Shown piece after piece: positions 9,705 to 19,430 of a stretch of 64,000 nt of DNA (its first letter is position 1; each line of letters opens with the position of its first letter). The stretch lies in assembly GCA_002299895.1 (NCBI GenBank), contig DBOC01000006.1:1-64000 (forward strand). The letters are read 5' to 3'. Both the position numbers and the translations under genes were made by a program. The notes under the pieces are model-generated. The model had not been told where the DNA came from, ran no database searches, and worked only from the letters and a program-made list of their open reading frames with translations. This DNA is from Sphingomonadales bacterium UBA656. GTDB lineage: Bacteria > Pseudomonadota > Alphaproteobacteria > Sphingomonadales > Sphingomonadaceae.

Positions 9705-10322
9705 CCCGCCATGCACGGCTTCGGTCATGCGTTCGGGGTGTGGCATCATGCCGAGCACATTTCCGCCTGCGTTCAGCACACCCGCGATGTTGCGCGCAGA
9801 ACCATTGACGTTTTCGGCATAACGAAAGGCAATGCGGCCTTCGCCCTCAAGCTTATCCAGCGTCTCACTGTCAGCGAAATAATTGCCGTCATGATGTGCA
9901 ACGGGAATTTGGACATGTTCACCCGTTGAATAGCCTTTGGTAAAAACAGATCGATTGTTTTCGACCGTCAGGCCAACCGTGCGGCAGACAAAGCGAATGC
10001 CGGCATTGCGCATAAGGGCGCCGGGTAACAGACCCGCCTCTGTTAAAATCTGGAAACCATTGCATACGCCCAGAACGGGCACGCCGCGTTCCGCCGCCTT
10101 TACCACCGCCTGCATAACGGGTGAGCGCGCCGCCATGGCACCGGAGCGCAGATAGTCGCCATAAGAAAAGCCACCGGGAATGGCGATGAGATCCAGTCCA
10201 TCGGGCAGGTCGCCAGCGCGGTGCCAGACTAAAGTTGTTTCGGCGCCGGTAATGTCACGAATGGCAACGGCCATGTCACGGTCACAATTGGAACCCGGAA
10301 ACTGGATAACCGCGGCGCGCAT
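9657..10322 (-). CDS. purQ: Phosphoribosylformylglycinamidine synthase, glutaminase subunit
   Basis: Class I glutamine amidotransferase subunit (221 residues) that supplies ammonia to PurL in the fourth step of purine synthesis. The nucleophile Cys87 is in [10 protein letters not shown], and the His/Glu partners are in MMPHPERM about 28 residues from the end. The start ATG overlaps the purS stop by one base, so purS and purQ are coupled. The 3' end overlaps the opposite small membrane-protein gene. Confidence 0.96.
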   Translation of the reverse strand: MRAAVIQFPGSNCDRDMAVAIRDITGAETTLVWHRAGDLPDGLDLIAIPGGFSYGDYLRSGAMAARSPVMQAVVKAAERGVPVLGVCNGFQILTEAGLLPGALMRNAGIRFVCRTVGLTVENNRSVFTKGYSTGEHVQIPVAHHDGNYFADSETLDKLEGEGRIAFRYAENVNGSARNIAGVLNAGGNVLGMMPHPERMTEAVHGGSDGRRLFEGLLRQIA

Positions 10323-10552
10323 CAGGCCTGCTCAATCTCGAAATTCTCAATAACCATATTGGCCAATAGCTTGGTGCACATTGTTTCCAAGTCAGCCTTT
10401 GACACGCCCGGTTCATGTTCGATTTCGATCAGGCGTCCGGCCCGAACGTCATGAACGCCCGAAAAGCCCAAGCCCTCTATGGCGTGATGGATTGCTTTTC
10501 CTTGCGGGTCGAGCACACCGTTTTTTAATGTTACAAAAATGCGCGTTTTCAT
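10322..10552 (-). CDS. purS: Phosphoribosylformylglycinamidine synthase subunit PurS
   Basis: A 76-residue small subunit that bridges PurL and PurQ in the three-part FGAM synthase. The sequence shows the usual pattern: [15 protein letters not shown] at the start, [15 protein letters not shown] in the middle and [16 protein letters not shown] at the end. Its presence implies a short-form PurL elsewhere in the genome. It is the first gene of the purS-purQ pair; its promoter should lie in 10553-10789. Confidence 0.95.
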   Translation of the reverse strand: MKTRIFVTLKNGVLDPQGKAIHHAIEGLGFSGVHDVRAGRLIEIEHEPGVSKADLETMCTKLLANMVIENFEIEQA

Positions 10553-10678
10553 CGGGGCCCGTCCAATTTTGAGTTTTGGTTTCTATAGAAGCCGCGACGT
10601 GCGATTCAAGCGTAAGCTCACGCCAAATGAATTTTAAAGCAGCTTGGAAAGCTTGCTGCACCAAAAAAATATGAAATG

Positions 10679-10695
10679 CTAATATTTAACATTAG
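10679..10695. promoter_or_regulatory. Inverted repeat upstream of the betaine operon
   Basis: CTAAT and ATTAG arms around a seven-base AT-rich spacer, about 95 bases before the first gene of the + strand operon. The size and A/T content resemble a LysR-type recognition site; a LysR gene closes the same gene block. AT-rich TATATAT just downstream could be the -10 element. Confidence 0.35.
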
Positions 10696-10789
10696 AAAAA
10701 TCTATATATGCCCGATTGAGGCGCAATCCAATTGCGGCATCGCCCCCTCATCTGACATAGCCGCCGTCCAACAAAGTTGAGTGAGCAAA

Positions 10790-13297
10790 ATGAAAAAAAC
10801 GGCACGGGCGGTAGTGATTGGTGGCGGCGTTGTAGGCGTGAGCACCTTGTATCATCTCGCCAAAATGGGATGGAGCGATGTGGTCTTGCTGGAACGCAAG
10901 GAACTGACTTCAGGGTCAACATGGCATGCTGCCGGGCTTCTGCCGTTATTCAATCTCAGCTATTCCGTCGGCAAGTTGCATCAATATTCGGTGGCATTAT
11001 ACCCCACTTTGGAGGCGGAAACCGGTCTGCATGCGGGATTGTCGCAAGTCACCAACATACGATTGGCGACAACCAAGGACCGGATGGATGAATATCATTA
11101 TTATGCTGGCGTCGCCCGCACCATCGGCGTTGATGTAAACTTCCTAACGCCGGAGCAGGTGAAAGAAATCTGGCCGCTTGCCAATATGGACGGTGTCATT
11201 GGCGCGATTCAGCATCCCGATGATGGCTATATTCAGCCAGCAGATTTGACGCAGGCGCTGGCGAAAGGCGCGCGGCAGCGTGGCGCGACGATTTATCGTA
11301 ACACAACGGTCACTGGCATCACGCAACAACCCAATGGTGAGTGGCTGGTCTCGACAGATCAGGGCGATATTACCTGCGAGCATGTCATTTCCTGCTCGGG
11401 CAACTTTGCGCGGCAAACCGGGGCGATGGTTGGGCTGGATATTCCTGTTATCCCGGTGGAGCACCAATATTTGGTCACCGAACAGCATCCCGAAATCATG
11501 GAGCGCAAAAAAGCCGGTCTTCCCGAAATGGGTGTGCTGCGCGAATCTGACGCAAGCTATTATATGCGGGAAGAAGCCGGCGGCCTGTTGCTTGGCCCAT
11601 ATGAGGTTGGCGCGCCTGCTTGTTATGTCGATGGTCCCGCAGCGAACAGTGAATATGAATTGTTTCCCGATGCGCTCGAACGGCTTGAACCTTATATCGT
11701 CGCGGCCATGAACCGCGTTCCGGCCTTTGGGGAAGTGGGCATCAAGAAAGTCTATAACGGCGCGATTGCTTATACGCCCGACGGATCGCCGATCATTGGA
11801 CCAGCATGGGGCCTCAAAAACTTCTGGTTGAACGAAGGCCACAGCTTCGGGATCACGGCCGCTGGCGGCGCGGGCTGGCAGTTGGCCCATTGGATCGTGG
11901 ATGGCGAACCCACCATCGACATGATGGGCGTCGATCCACGCCGCTTTGGCGACTATGCGGGTCGCGGCTTTCTGGTTGAAAAAAATGAGGAGGCCTATGC
12001 CAAGGTCTTCACCGTACATTATCCCGATGAAGAACGTGAGGCAGGACGTGCCTTGCGGCGCACGCCATGCTATGATCGGATGAAAGCACTTGGTGCAGTG
12101 TTTGGCAGCGTGTTCGGTTGGGAACGTCCCAATTGGTTTGCGCCGGCGGGCTATAGCTTAAGCGAAGCCGATCTCGACAAGCCCAACGTGTTGTTGAATG
12201 ACAATCATCCCGTTGTACCCGGCGAACCCATCCGTGAAAAATGGTCGTTCCGCCGCTCCAATTATTTTGAACATGTCGGGAATGAATGCCTGCACGTGAC
12301 GAAGCATGTCGGCATTCAGGACATGAGCGCCTTTGCCAAATGCGAGATATCGGGACCCGGCGCGGAAAGCTGGCTTGACCAATTGCTGACAAATGCGGTG
12401 CCCAAAAAGGTTGGACGTGTGACCTTGTCCTATCTGCTCACGCACAAGGGTGGCGTGCGGAGTGAATTCACCGTGTATAAGGTTGCGCCGCAGCGTTATT
12501 ATCTGGTGTCGGCAGGCGCATATGAGCGCCACGATCATGATTATCTGAAAAAGGCGATGCCAAAAGATGGCTCCGTTAGCTTCGAACGGCTGACAACATC
12601 GATGGGCGTTTTGGTGCTTGCTGGCCCGCGGTCACGCGACGTGCTTGCGAAGCTTACCGATACGGATCTGTCTAACGAAGCTTTCCCATGGTTGACGGGC
12701 AAGAAAATGAGCATCGGCGTCGCGCCAGTCGACGCGTTGCGGGTGAACTTTATTGGTGAGTTGGGTTGGGAAATCCACCACCCAATTGAAATGCAGAATT
12801 ATATTTTCGACAAGTTGATGGAGGCGGGCGCCGCGTTTGACATTAAGCCATTTGGCATCCGCGCGATGACATCGATGGCACTAGAAAAAAGCTACAAGCT
12901 CATCCCGCGCGAACTGTCGGTTGAATATTCTGCGCATGAAAGCGGTTTGGACCGTTTCATCAGCCTTAAGAAACCTTCCTTTTTCGGACGTGAAGCATTG
13001 CTGGCGTGGAAAGAAAGCGGCAGTGCCAACCAGTTGGTCACCATGGAAGTGCATGATGTTACCGATGCGGATGCGCGTGGGTCGGAACCAATTTATCATG
13101 GCGAAGACATTGTTGGCCGCGTGACATCGGGTGGCTATGGCTGGCGCGTCGGTAAGTCGCTCGCGCTTGCGATGGTGCGGCCGGATTTGGCAGTGCCGGG
13201 CGCGGAATTGGAAATTGTCATTCTGGGTGTTCGCCACAAAGCAACAATCATAACAGACTCGCCATTTGATCCTGATAATTTGGCATTGAGAAGCTAA
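10790..13297 (+). CDS. Dimethylglycine/sarcosine dehydrogenase-like flavoprotein 1
   Basis: An 835-residue FAD enzyme expected to oxidise an N-methyl group of dimethylglycine, sarcosine or a similar amine and pass the methylene unit to tetrahydrofolate. Order of parts: DAO-type FAD domain with VVIGGGVVGVST at the start, TSGSTWHAAG with His46 in the position that binds FAD covalently in dimethylglycine dehydrogenase, a middle domain, and a C-terminal GcvT-like folate domain from about residue 430 (GWERPNW onward). ATG 10790 is preferred over the in-frame GTG at 10781, which overlaps a possible TGAGTGAG ribosome site. It ends four bases before the Rieske gene and leads the soxBDAG operon, so dimethylglycine is the natural substrate guess. 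Confidence 0.85.
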   Translation: MKKTARAVVIGGGVVGVSTLYHLAKMGWSDVVLLERKELTSGSTWHAAGLLPLFNLSYSVGKLHQYSVALYPTLEAETGLHAGLSQVTNIRLATTKDRMDEYHYYAGVARTIGVDVNFLTPEQVKEIWPLANMDGVIGAIQHPDDGYIQPADLTQALAKGARQRGATIYRNTTVTGITQQPNGEWLVSTDQGDITCEHVISCSGNFARQTGAMVGLDIPVIPVEHQYLVTEQHPEIMERKKAGLPEMGVLRESDASYYMREEAGGLLLGPYEVGAPACYVDGPAANSEYELFPDALERLEPYIVAAMNRVPAFGEVGIKKVYNGAIAYTPDGSPIIGPAWGLKNFWLNEGHSFGITAAGGAGWQLAHWIVDGEPTIDMMGVDPRRFGDYAGRGFLVEKNEEAYAKVFTVHYPDEEREAGRALRRTPCYDRMKALGAVFGSVFGWERPNWFAPAGYSLSEADLDKPNVLLNDNHPVVPGEPIREKWSFRRSNYFEHVGNECLHVTKHVGIQDMSAFAKCEISGPGAESWLDQLLTNAVPKKVGRVTLSYLLTHKGGVRSEFTVYKVAPQRYYLVSAGAYERHDHDYLKKAMPKDGSVSFERLTTSMGVLVLAGPRSRDVLAKLTDTDLSNEAFPWLTGKKMSIGVAPVDALRVNFIGELGWEIHHPIEMQNYIFDKLMEAGAAFDIKPFGIRAMTSMALEKSYKLIPRELSVEYSAHESGLDRFISLKKPSFFGREALLAWKESGSANQLVTMEVHDVTDADARGSEPIYHGEDIVGRVTSGGYGWRVGKSLALAMVRPDLAVPGAELEIVILGVRHKATIITDSPFDPDNLALRS

Positions 13298-13301
13298 ACC
13301 C

Positions 13302-14516
13302 ATGTCGCATTTCGAACCTATCGCCAACTGGCTTGCCAAGGACCGCCAAGGGTACACGTTGCCGCGTGATTTATATGTCAGCGATGAAGCGTTTGCATTC
13401 GACACGCAGGTCATGCTCAAATCGGTCTGGTTATATGCCTGCACCGTCGCCCATGTGAAAAATCCGGGTGATTATTTCGTGTTCGAACTGGCGGGTAACT
13501 CCATCATCATCGTGCGTGGACGCGATAATGCGGTGCGGGCATTTTGGAATAGTTGTCGGCATCGTGGGGCCAAAATCTGCCTAGAGCAGCGCGGTCGTGC
13601 GCCACGTTTAATGTGCCCTTATCACCAATGGACCTACGGTCTTGATGGGCAATTATTGGCCGCGCGCAGCATGGCAGAGGATTTTGACAAGTCGGACCAC
13701 GGCCTCTCGCCGGTGGCGCTGGAAAATGTCGGCGGGCTGATTTTCATCTGCTTGAACGACAATCCGCCGCCCATTGACCGCGTAAAGGCAGATATTGCCG
13801 ACCAGATCGCAATGTATGACCTCGAAAAGTTGAAGGTCGTTGTCCAAGACAATTATGTCGAAGACGCCAATTGGAAGCTGGTTATGGAAAATAACCGCGA
13901 ATGTTACCATTGCGACGCGGGCCACCCCGAATTGATCAGCGTCCTGGGAACAACAGGTTTCGGCAAAGACGCGCCTGCCGATGATCATCTGAAAACAAAG
14001 CGTTCCGAATGGCAGGCCATGGGCATTGACCGCGACTTGATCGAATTTCCCGATGGTTGGTGGCATCGCGTTGCGCGTCTGGCATTGGCAAATGGCGCGG
14101 TGACGCAATCGATTGATGGCAAGCTTGCGTGCCAGAAACTGATCGGCCCATTTACAAAGCCTGAAACGTCGAGCCTGTCCGTTTGGACTCAGCCCAATAG
14201 CTGGCATCATTTTTGTTGCGACCATGTAGTCACATTCTCGCTGACACCCGTTGGGCCTGACAAGACAATGCTGCGGACAAGCTGGCTCGTGCATGAAGAC
14301 GCGGTCGAGGGGGTCGATTATGATCCAGACCATCTGGCCGCCTTATGGCGTAAAACCAATGAACAAGACGGGCACTTTTCGGCGATAAACCATCGTGGAA
14401 TATCCAATGACGGCTATGTCCAAGGACCCTATGCACAAGAGGAAAAGCTGGTTGATGATTTCAAGGCTTTCTACGTGAGCCGCGCGAAAGCGGCGCTGGC
14501 GCAGGTGCAATCATGA
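13302..14516 (+). CDS. Rieske oxygenase alpha subunit 1 (glycine betaine monooxygenase-like)
   Basis: A 404-residue ring-hydroxylating-type oxygenase. The Rieske [2Fe-2S] ligands are C85/H87 (CRHRG) and C105/H108 (CPYHQW). The mononuclear iron site is NNRECYHCDAGHPE, with H203 and H208. The residue three before the first His is Glu200, where classic aromatic dioxygenases have Asp; a bridging Glu is known for enzymes acting on quaternary amines such as CntA. Together with the neighbouring dimethylglycine and sarcosine enzymes this points to demethylation of glycine betaine to dimethylglycine with release of formaldehyde. No reductase partner gene is next to it. Stop overlaps the soxB start by four bases. 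Confidence 0.85.
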   Translation: MSHFEPIANWLAKDRQGYTLPRDLYVSDEAFAFDTQVMLKSVWLYACTVAHVKNPGDYFVFELAGNSIIIVRGRDNAVRAFWNSCRHRGAKICLEQRGRAPRLMCPYHQWTYGLDGQLLAARSMAEDFDKSDHGLSPVALENVGGLIFICLNDNPPPIDRVKADIADQIAMYDLEKLKVVVQDNYVEDANWKLVMENNRECYHCDAGHPELISVLGTTGFGKDAPADDHLKTKRSEWQAMGIDRDLIEFPDGWWHRVARLALANGAVTQSIDGKLACQKLIGPFTKPETSSLSVWTQPNSWHHFCCDHVVTFSLTPVGPDKTMLRTSWLVHEDAVEGVDYDPDHLAALWRKTNEQDGHFSAINHRGISNDGYVQGPYAQEEKLVDDFKAFYVSRAKAALAQVQS

Positions 14517-15766
14517 CTCGTTTCAGCGCGTTAAGCCTGTTTACCAAAGCGTTTGGCGGGCATCAAAATTGGCCTGCACAATGGCCTGATGCTGCACCGA
14601 AGCCAGCCTATGATGCGATCATTGTCGGCGGTGGCGGGCATGGTCTTGGCGCCGCTTATTATCTCGCCAAAAAATATGGGATTAATAATGTCGCCGTGCT
14701 TGAAAAGGGCTGGATCGGTGGGGGTAATACCGGGCGGAATACGACGATCATTCGCTCCAACTATCTCTATGACGAAAGTGCGCATCTTTACGACCATGCG
14801 GTGAAACTGTGGGATGGCCTAAGTCAGGAGCTCAATTACAATATCATGTATTCCAAGCGCGGCGTGATGATGCTCGCGCATAATGTGCATGACGTGCAAA
14901 GCCTTCAGCGGCACATTAATGCCAACCGCCTCAATGGCGTCGATAATGAATGGCTGACGCCGGAAGAGGCCAAAGCCTATTGCCCGCCATTGAACATATC
15001 CCCCGATGCGCGCCATCCGGTCTTAGGTGCGGCGCTGCAACGGCGCGGCGGCACTGCGCGGCATGACTCGGTGGCTTGGGGCTATGCGCGTGCGGCGGCG
15101 GCTTTGGGTGTCGATATCATTCAGAACTGCGCCGTCACAGGAATTCGTCGCGGTGCCGATGGCGCCGTAGAGGGCGTGGAAACCACGCGTGGCTATATCG
15201 CCTCGAAGCGCGTTGGCGTATCGGCGGCGGGCAACACATCGGTTATCATGCAAATGGCGGGTCTCGACTTTCCGCTCGAAAGCTACCCGCTGCAGGCGCT
15301 GGTGTCCGAACCTATCAAACCGACTTTCCCATGCGTCGTGATGTCGAACACGGTTCACGCCTATATGAGCCAGTCGGACAAGGGCGAGTTGGTGATTGGC
15401 GCAGGAACGGACCAATATGTCAGCTATTCGCAACGCGGCGCGCTGCACATTGTTGAACATACCTTGGCGGCCATTTGCGAAATTTTCCCGATTTACCGTC
15501 GGATGCGGATGTTGCGGACATGGGGCGGTATCGTCGATGTGACGCCCGATCGCTCGCCGATATTGGGTAAGACGCCCGTCCAGGGGCTGTACGTCAACTG
15601 TGGTTGGGGCACGGGCGGGTTTAAGGCCACGCCAGGTGCCGGAGATTTGTTGGCTTATACCATGGCAAAAGATGAACCGCATCGGATCAACGCCCCCTTC
15701 AACCTAGACCGGTTCCGCAATGGGCGATTGATTGACGAAGCCGCAGCAGCAGCGGTGGCGCATTGA
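14513..15766 (+). CDS. soxB: Sarcosine oxidase subunit beta, copy 1
   Basis: Catalytic flavin subunit (417 residues) of heterotetrameric sarcosine oxidase, which converts sarcosine, O2 and tetrahydrofolate to glycine, H2O2 and 5,10-methylene-tetrahydrofolate. The N-terminal RFSALSLF extension, the FAD fold AIIVGGGGHGLGAAYYLA and the GTARHDSVAWGYARAA block are typical; His184 in that block lines up with the histidine that holds FMN covalently in the family. Gene order soxB-D-A-G is the standard one. The start overlaps the Rieske stop; soxD begins one base after the soxB stop. Confidence 0.94.
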   Translation: MTRFSALSLFTKAFGGHQNWPAQWPDAAPKPAYDAIIVGGGGHGLGAAYYLAKKYGINNVAVLEKGWIGGGNTGRNTTIIRSNYLYDESAHLYDHAVKLWDGLSQELNYNIMYSKRGVMMLAHNVHDVQSLQRHINANRLNGVDNEWLTPEEAKAYCPPLNISPDARHPVLGAALQRRGGTARHDSVAWGYARAAAALGVDIIQNCAVTGIRRGADGAVEGVETTRGYIASKRVGVSAAGNTSVIMQMAGLDFPLESYPLQALVSEPIKPTFPCVVMSNTVHAYMSQSDKGELVIGAGTDQYVSYSQRGALHIVEHTLAAICEIFPIYRRMRMLRTWGGIVDVTPDRSPILGKTPVQGLYVNCGWGTGGFKATPGAGDLLAYTMAKDEPHRINAPFNLDRFRNGRLIDEAAAAAVAH

Positions 15767-15767
15767 T

Positions 15768-16040
15768 ATGATATTGATCCATTGCCCTTATTGTGACGAG
15801 AAGCGTCCCGAGATTGAATTCGCCAACGCAGGACAGGCACATATTGCGCGTCCACTTGACCCATCCGGCCAAAGCGATGCGGAATGGGAAACCTATTTGT
15901 TCATCCGTGCCAATCCGCGTGGGCGGCATCATGAACGCTGGCGCCATGTCCATGGATGCGGGCGCTTCTTTAACGCTGTGCGCGATACCGTGACCGATAA
16001 ATTTGAAACAACCTATAAAGCCGGGGAGCCGCGCCGATGA
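15768..16040 (+). CDS. soxD: Sarcosine oxidase subunit delta, copy 1
   Basis: A 90-residue small subunit with the zinc site of the family: C6 and C9 (CPYC), H60 and C64 (RHVHGC). The body carries the usual WETYLFIRANPRG and ERWRHVHGCGRFF stretches. ATG 15768 is chosen because it lies two bases after the soxB stop and gives MILIHCPYC, the family N-terminus; the frame is open upstream inside soxB. Stop overlaps the soxA start by four bases. Confidence 0.94.
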   Translation: MILIHCPYCDEKRPEIEFANAGQAHIARPLDPSGQSDAEWETYLFIRANPRGRHHERWRHVHGCGRFFNAVRDTVTDKFETTYKAGEPRR

Positions 16041-18898
16041 GTGGCTTTCGCCTTGAGACTGGCGGGCGCATTGACCGCGGCCAGCCCGTTACATTCAGTT
16101 TTGACGGTAAAACCTACACGGGTTTTGCAGGGGACAGCTTGGCGTCGGCTTTGCTCGCCAATGGGGTCATGCTGTTCGGCAGATCCTTCAAATATCACCG
16201 CCCGCGTGGGTTGGTTGCGGCGGGCAGTGAGGAGCCAAATGCCCTGATTTCGGTCGATCGCGGGCCAGGGCGGTTTACCCCAAATTTGCGGGCGACGGGC
16301 GTTGAAATCCATGATGGGCTAAAGGCGTTCAGTCAAAATCGCTGGCCATCTTTGGCAATGGATTTCGGTGCGATTAACGACCGGTTGGGAATGTTTTTTC
16401 CGGCAGGTTTTTACAATAAAACATTCATGTGGCCGCGTTCTTTTTGGGACAGAGTGTATGAGCCCGCTATTCGCAAAATGGCGGGACTTGGCGATGCGCC
16501 AACGGCCGAAGATCCCGATGTGTATGCGTCAACTTATGCCCATTGTGACCTGTTGATTATTGGCGCGGGACCCGCCGGTATTGATGCCGCACTTGGTGCG
16601 ATGGATACCAATAAGCGAATCGTCCTGATTGATGAGCAAGACGAACTGGGCGGCGGCGCTTTGGCTGACCCTGCATTATGGCCCTGGCTAGAACGCAGCG
16701 TTAAAGCATTAGCCAACGCGGCCAATGTTACGATCCTAACCCGCACGACGGCATTTGGTTATTATCACGATAATTTCATTGGCGCGGTGCAGCGGTTGAC
16801 CGACCAAAGTCCTGAGATAACAGATTCGCCGCGCGAGAAACTCTGGCGTATCAGGGCAGGAGAAGTGGTGCTTGCGCAAGGCGCTATCGAACGTCCGCTT
16901 GTTTTTGACGGCAATGACACGCCTGGCGTGATGCTCTCGTCCGCAGCCAAGGTTTATGCCAATCGGTACGGCGTGGCGGTTGGCAAAGCGCCAGCGTTAA
17001 TGGCATCGCATGATAGCGGTTGGCATGATGTGTTTGCACTGGCCAAGGCTGGCATAAGTATATCGGCCATTATCGATGTCCGTGATAGCGTCGATAGCGC
17101 GCTGATGCGCGAAGCGGACCGTATGGGCATCCCCGTTTACCTGAACCATGCTGTAGTTGGTGTGCGTGGCCGGCATGGCGTCAGTTCTATCGACATCTGC
17201 AATTCTGGCGACCAACGGGTGCACCGCGTTCAGGCTGATGCGCTTTTGATGGCGGGTGGTTGGACACCAAGCGTGCATTTATGGTCGCACAGCAAGGGCA
17301 GCCTGAAATGGCGCGATGATCTGGGCGCCTATGTCCCAGATGTACCCAATGAAAATGTTCAATGTGTGGGCGCATGTGCGGGCGATTGGGATTTCGGCAC
17401 GGGCGCGGTTATTGATATGTTGCCAACGCCTAAGGACCAAAGCCGGATAAAGGCATTTGTCGATTTTCAGAATGATGTGACCGCAAAAGACATCAAGCTG
17501 GCGGTGCGTGAGGGCTTTCGTTCGATTGAGCATATCAAACGCTACACCACCAACGGCATGGCGACTGACCAAGGTAAGACATCCAACCTCAACGGACTGC
17601 AGATCGCTTCCTCTGCGTTGCATAAACCCGTCCCAGAGATTGGGCTTACGAGCTTTCGTCCGCCTTACACGCCGCAGACATTTGGGGCGCTGGCGGGACA
17701 TGCCAAAGGGGCGTTATTCCAACCGACACGGACAACCAATATCGATAGCTGGGCGCAAGCACATGGCGCGGTATTTGAGTTAGTCGCGCAGTGGCGCAGG
17801 GCCCGGTACTTCCCGAAATCCGGTGAAGATATGCATGCCGCCGTGAACCGCGAATGCGTTGCGGTGCGGTCTTCGGTTGGTATTTTTGATGCCTCCACGC
17901 TCGGGAAAATTGAAGTTGTCGGCCCTGACGCCGCCGAATTTCTCAACCGCATGTATACCAATCCGTGGAAGGCGCTGGAGCCGGGGCGGTGCCGTTATGG
18001 TTTGCTGTTGAAGGAAGATGGTTTCATCACCGATGACGGTGTGTCGGCACGACTGGCGCCGGATCGTTTCCACCTGACCACGACAACTGGCGGCGCGGCG
18101 CGCGTTTTGAATATGATGGAGGATTATCTCCAGACCGAATGGCCCGACCTTGATGTGTGGTTGACCAGCACCACCGAGCAATATGCGGTCATTGCCCTGC
18201 AAGGCCCGAATGCGCGCAAAGTGCTTGAACCGCTTGTGGAGGGCATTGACCTTTCAGCTGAAGCCTTTCCACATATGGCGATCCGTGAGGGCAGGATATG
18301 CGGTGTAGAAACGCGGCTGTTCCGCGTGAGCTTTACCGGCGAACTGGGCTTTGAGATCAACGTGCCGACGGCTTATGGACGCGCTATTTGGGAACAATTG
18401 ATGGCGCAAGGCGCGCAATATGACATCACGCCTTATGGCACTGAGGCAATGCACGTTTTGCGCGCGGAAAAAGGCTTCATCATTGTCGGGCAAGACACTG
18501 ACGGCACAATAACGCCCTTTGACGCCGGTCTCGATTGGGCCGTGGGTAAGAAAAAGCCTGATTTTGTCGGCAAACGGTCGATGACGCGGCCGGATATTGT
18601 CGCGCCGGGCCGCAAGCAGCTGGTCGGTTTGCTGACCGATGATCCCAATGTCGTTTTGGAGGAAGGCGCGCAGATTGTTGCTGACCCCAAACAGCCTATA
18701 CCGATGACCATGATTGGCCATGTCACTTCGTCTTATTGGAGCGAAACGCTTGGCCGTTCGATTGCGATGGCGTTAGTTGCCGGCGGACATGATATGACCG
18801 GCGGTACGCTATATATTCCGATGCCGGGCAAGACGCATACCGCCAAAGTCAGCGGCGTTGTTTTCTACGACTCAGAAGGAGCGCGGCTGCATGTCTGA
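16037..18898 (+). CDS. soxA: Sarcosine oxidase subunit alpha, copy 1
   Basis: A 953-residue subunit. Residues 10-100 form the ferredoxin-like N-terminal domain (GRSFKYHRPRG). A NAD-binding fold follows at about 170 (LLIIGAGPAGIDAALGA), and residues from about 580 to the end are a GcvT/aminomethyltransferase-like domain that binds tetrahydrofolate and receives the methylene group. The length fits full-size SoxA. Its last eight bases overlap the soxG start (ATGTCTGA), an arrangement also found in the second copy in this window. Confidence 0.94.
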   Translation: MSGFRLETGGRIDRGQPVTFSFDGKTYTGFAGDSLASALLANGVMLFGRSFKYHRPRGLVAAGSEEPNALISVDRGPGRFTPNLRATGVEIHDGLKAFSQNRWPSLAMDFGAINDRLGMFFPAGFYNKTFMWPRSFWDRVYEPAIRKMAGLGDAPTAEDPDVYASTYAHCDLLIIGAGPAGIDAALGAMDTNKRIVLIDEQDELGGGALADPALWPWLERSVKALANAANVTILTRTTAFGYYHDNFIGAVQRLTDQSPEITDSPREKLWRIRAGEVVLAQGAIERPLVFDGNDTPGVMLSSAAKVYANRYGVAVGKAPALMASHDSGWHDVFALAKAGISISAIIDVRDSVDSALMREADRMGIPVYLNHAVVGVRGRHGVSSIDICNSGDQRVHRVQADALLMAGGWTPSVHLWSHSKGSLKWRDDLGAYVPDVPNENVQCVGACAGDWDFGTGAVIDMLPTPKDQSRIKAFVDFQNDVTAKDIKLAVREGFRSIEHIKRYTTNGMATDQGKTSNLNGLQIASSALHKPVPEIGLTSFRPPYTPQTFGALAGHAKGALFQPTRTTNIDSWAQAHGAVFELVAQWRRARYFPKSGEDMHAAVNRECVAVRSSVGIFDASTLGKIEVVGPDAAEFLNRMYTNPWKALEPGRCRYGLLLKEDGFITDDGVSARLAPDRFHLTTTTGGAARVLNMMEDYLQTEWPDLDVWLTSTTEQYAVIALQGPNARKVLEPLVEGIDLSAEAFPHMAIREGRICGVETRLFRVSFTGELGFEINVPTAYGRAIWEQLMAQGAQYDITPYGTEAMHVLRAEKGFIIVGQDTDGTITPFDAGLDWAVGKKKPDFVGKRSMTRPDIVAPGRKQLVGLLTDDPNVVLEEGAQIVADPKQPIPMTMIGHVTSSYWSETLGRSIAMALVAGGHDMTGGTLYIPMPGKTHTAKVSGVVFYDSEGARLHV

Positions 18899-19397
18899 GG
18901 CCCTTATTCGTCAGGAGCCTGTTTCCGAAACCCCCTTTGTCTCAGAGGGTATCCGCATCAGCCTTGCCCCGCCGATGCAGCGGCACGCGCTGCGGGCACG
19001 GAACGCGGAGGATTTGGAACGCTTGTTAAAGGTCAAGATACCAACGAAAGTCGGCACATCCCAAGGTGGCATCCTATGCCTTGGCCCCGACGAATGGTAT
19101 CTCCGCAGCGCCATGGGTAAAGCGATCCCGACAGGGGAAGGGCTGCCCCTGGCCGTTACCGACGTTAGCGATCGGTCGATATGCTTGATCGTCGAAGGTC
19201 AGCGCGCATCCGAAATATTAATGGCAGGCTGCCCGCTTGATCTCGACCAATTTGCAGTTGGCCGAGCCACGCGCACCATTTATGAAACGGTTGAAATCAT
19301 CGTCATGCGTGACGCAGAAGATCGTTTCCACGTTGAAGTCTGGCGCAGCTTTGCGGCATGGCTGTGGATGGCGATGACAACGGCCGCACGCCATTGA
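18891..19397 (+). CDS. soxG: Sarcosine oxidase subunit gamma, copy 1
   Basis: A 168-residue structural subunit with the weakly conserved SoxG pattern: ISLAPPMQRHALRAR near the start, CLGPDEWYL in the middle, VTDVSDRSICLIVEG, and the C-terminal HVEVWRSFAAWLW. ATG 18891 overlaps the soxA stop by eight bases; an in-frame upstream start at 18858 would lie deeper in soxA and is less likely. The BCCT transporter gene starts 33 bases downstream. Confidence 0.9.
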   Translation: MSEALIRQEPVSETPFVSEGIRISLAPPMQRHALRARNAEDLERLLKVKIPTKVGTSQGGILCLGPDEWYLRSAMGKAIPTGEGLPLAVTDVSDRSICLIVEGQRASEILMAGCPLDLDQFAVGRATRTIYETVEIIVMRDAEDRFHVEVWRSFAAWLWMAMTTAARH

Positions 19398-19430
19398 TCG
19401 AGCCGCGTCGCACCTTTGGGGGATGGTTCA

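Noticed and set aside
11144..12019. Minus-strand frame of 291 residues opposite the first dimethylglycine-dehydrogenase-like gene
   Set aside because: No recognisable domain and no ribosome site; the plus-strand gene has clear FAD and GcvT features.
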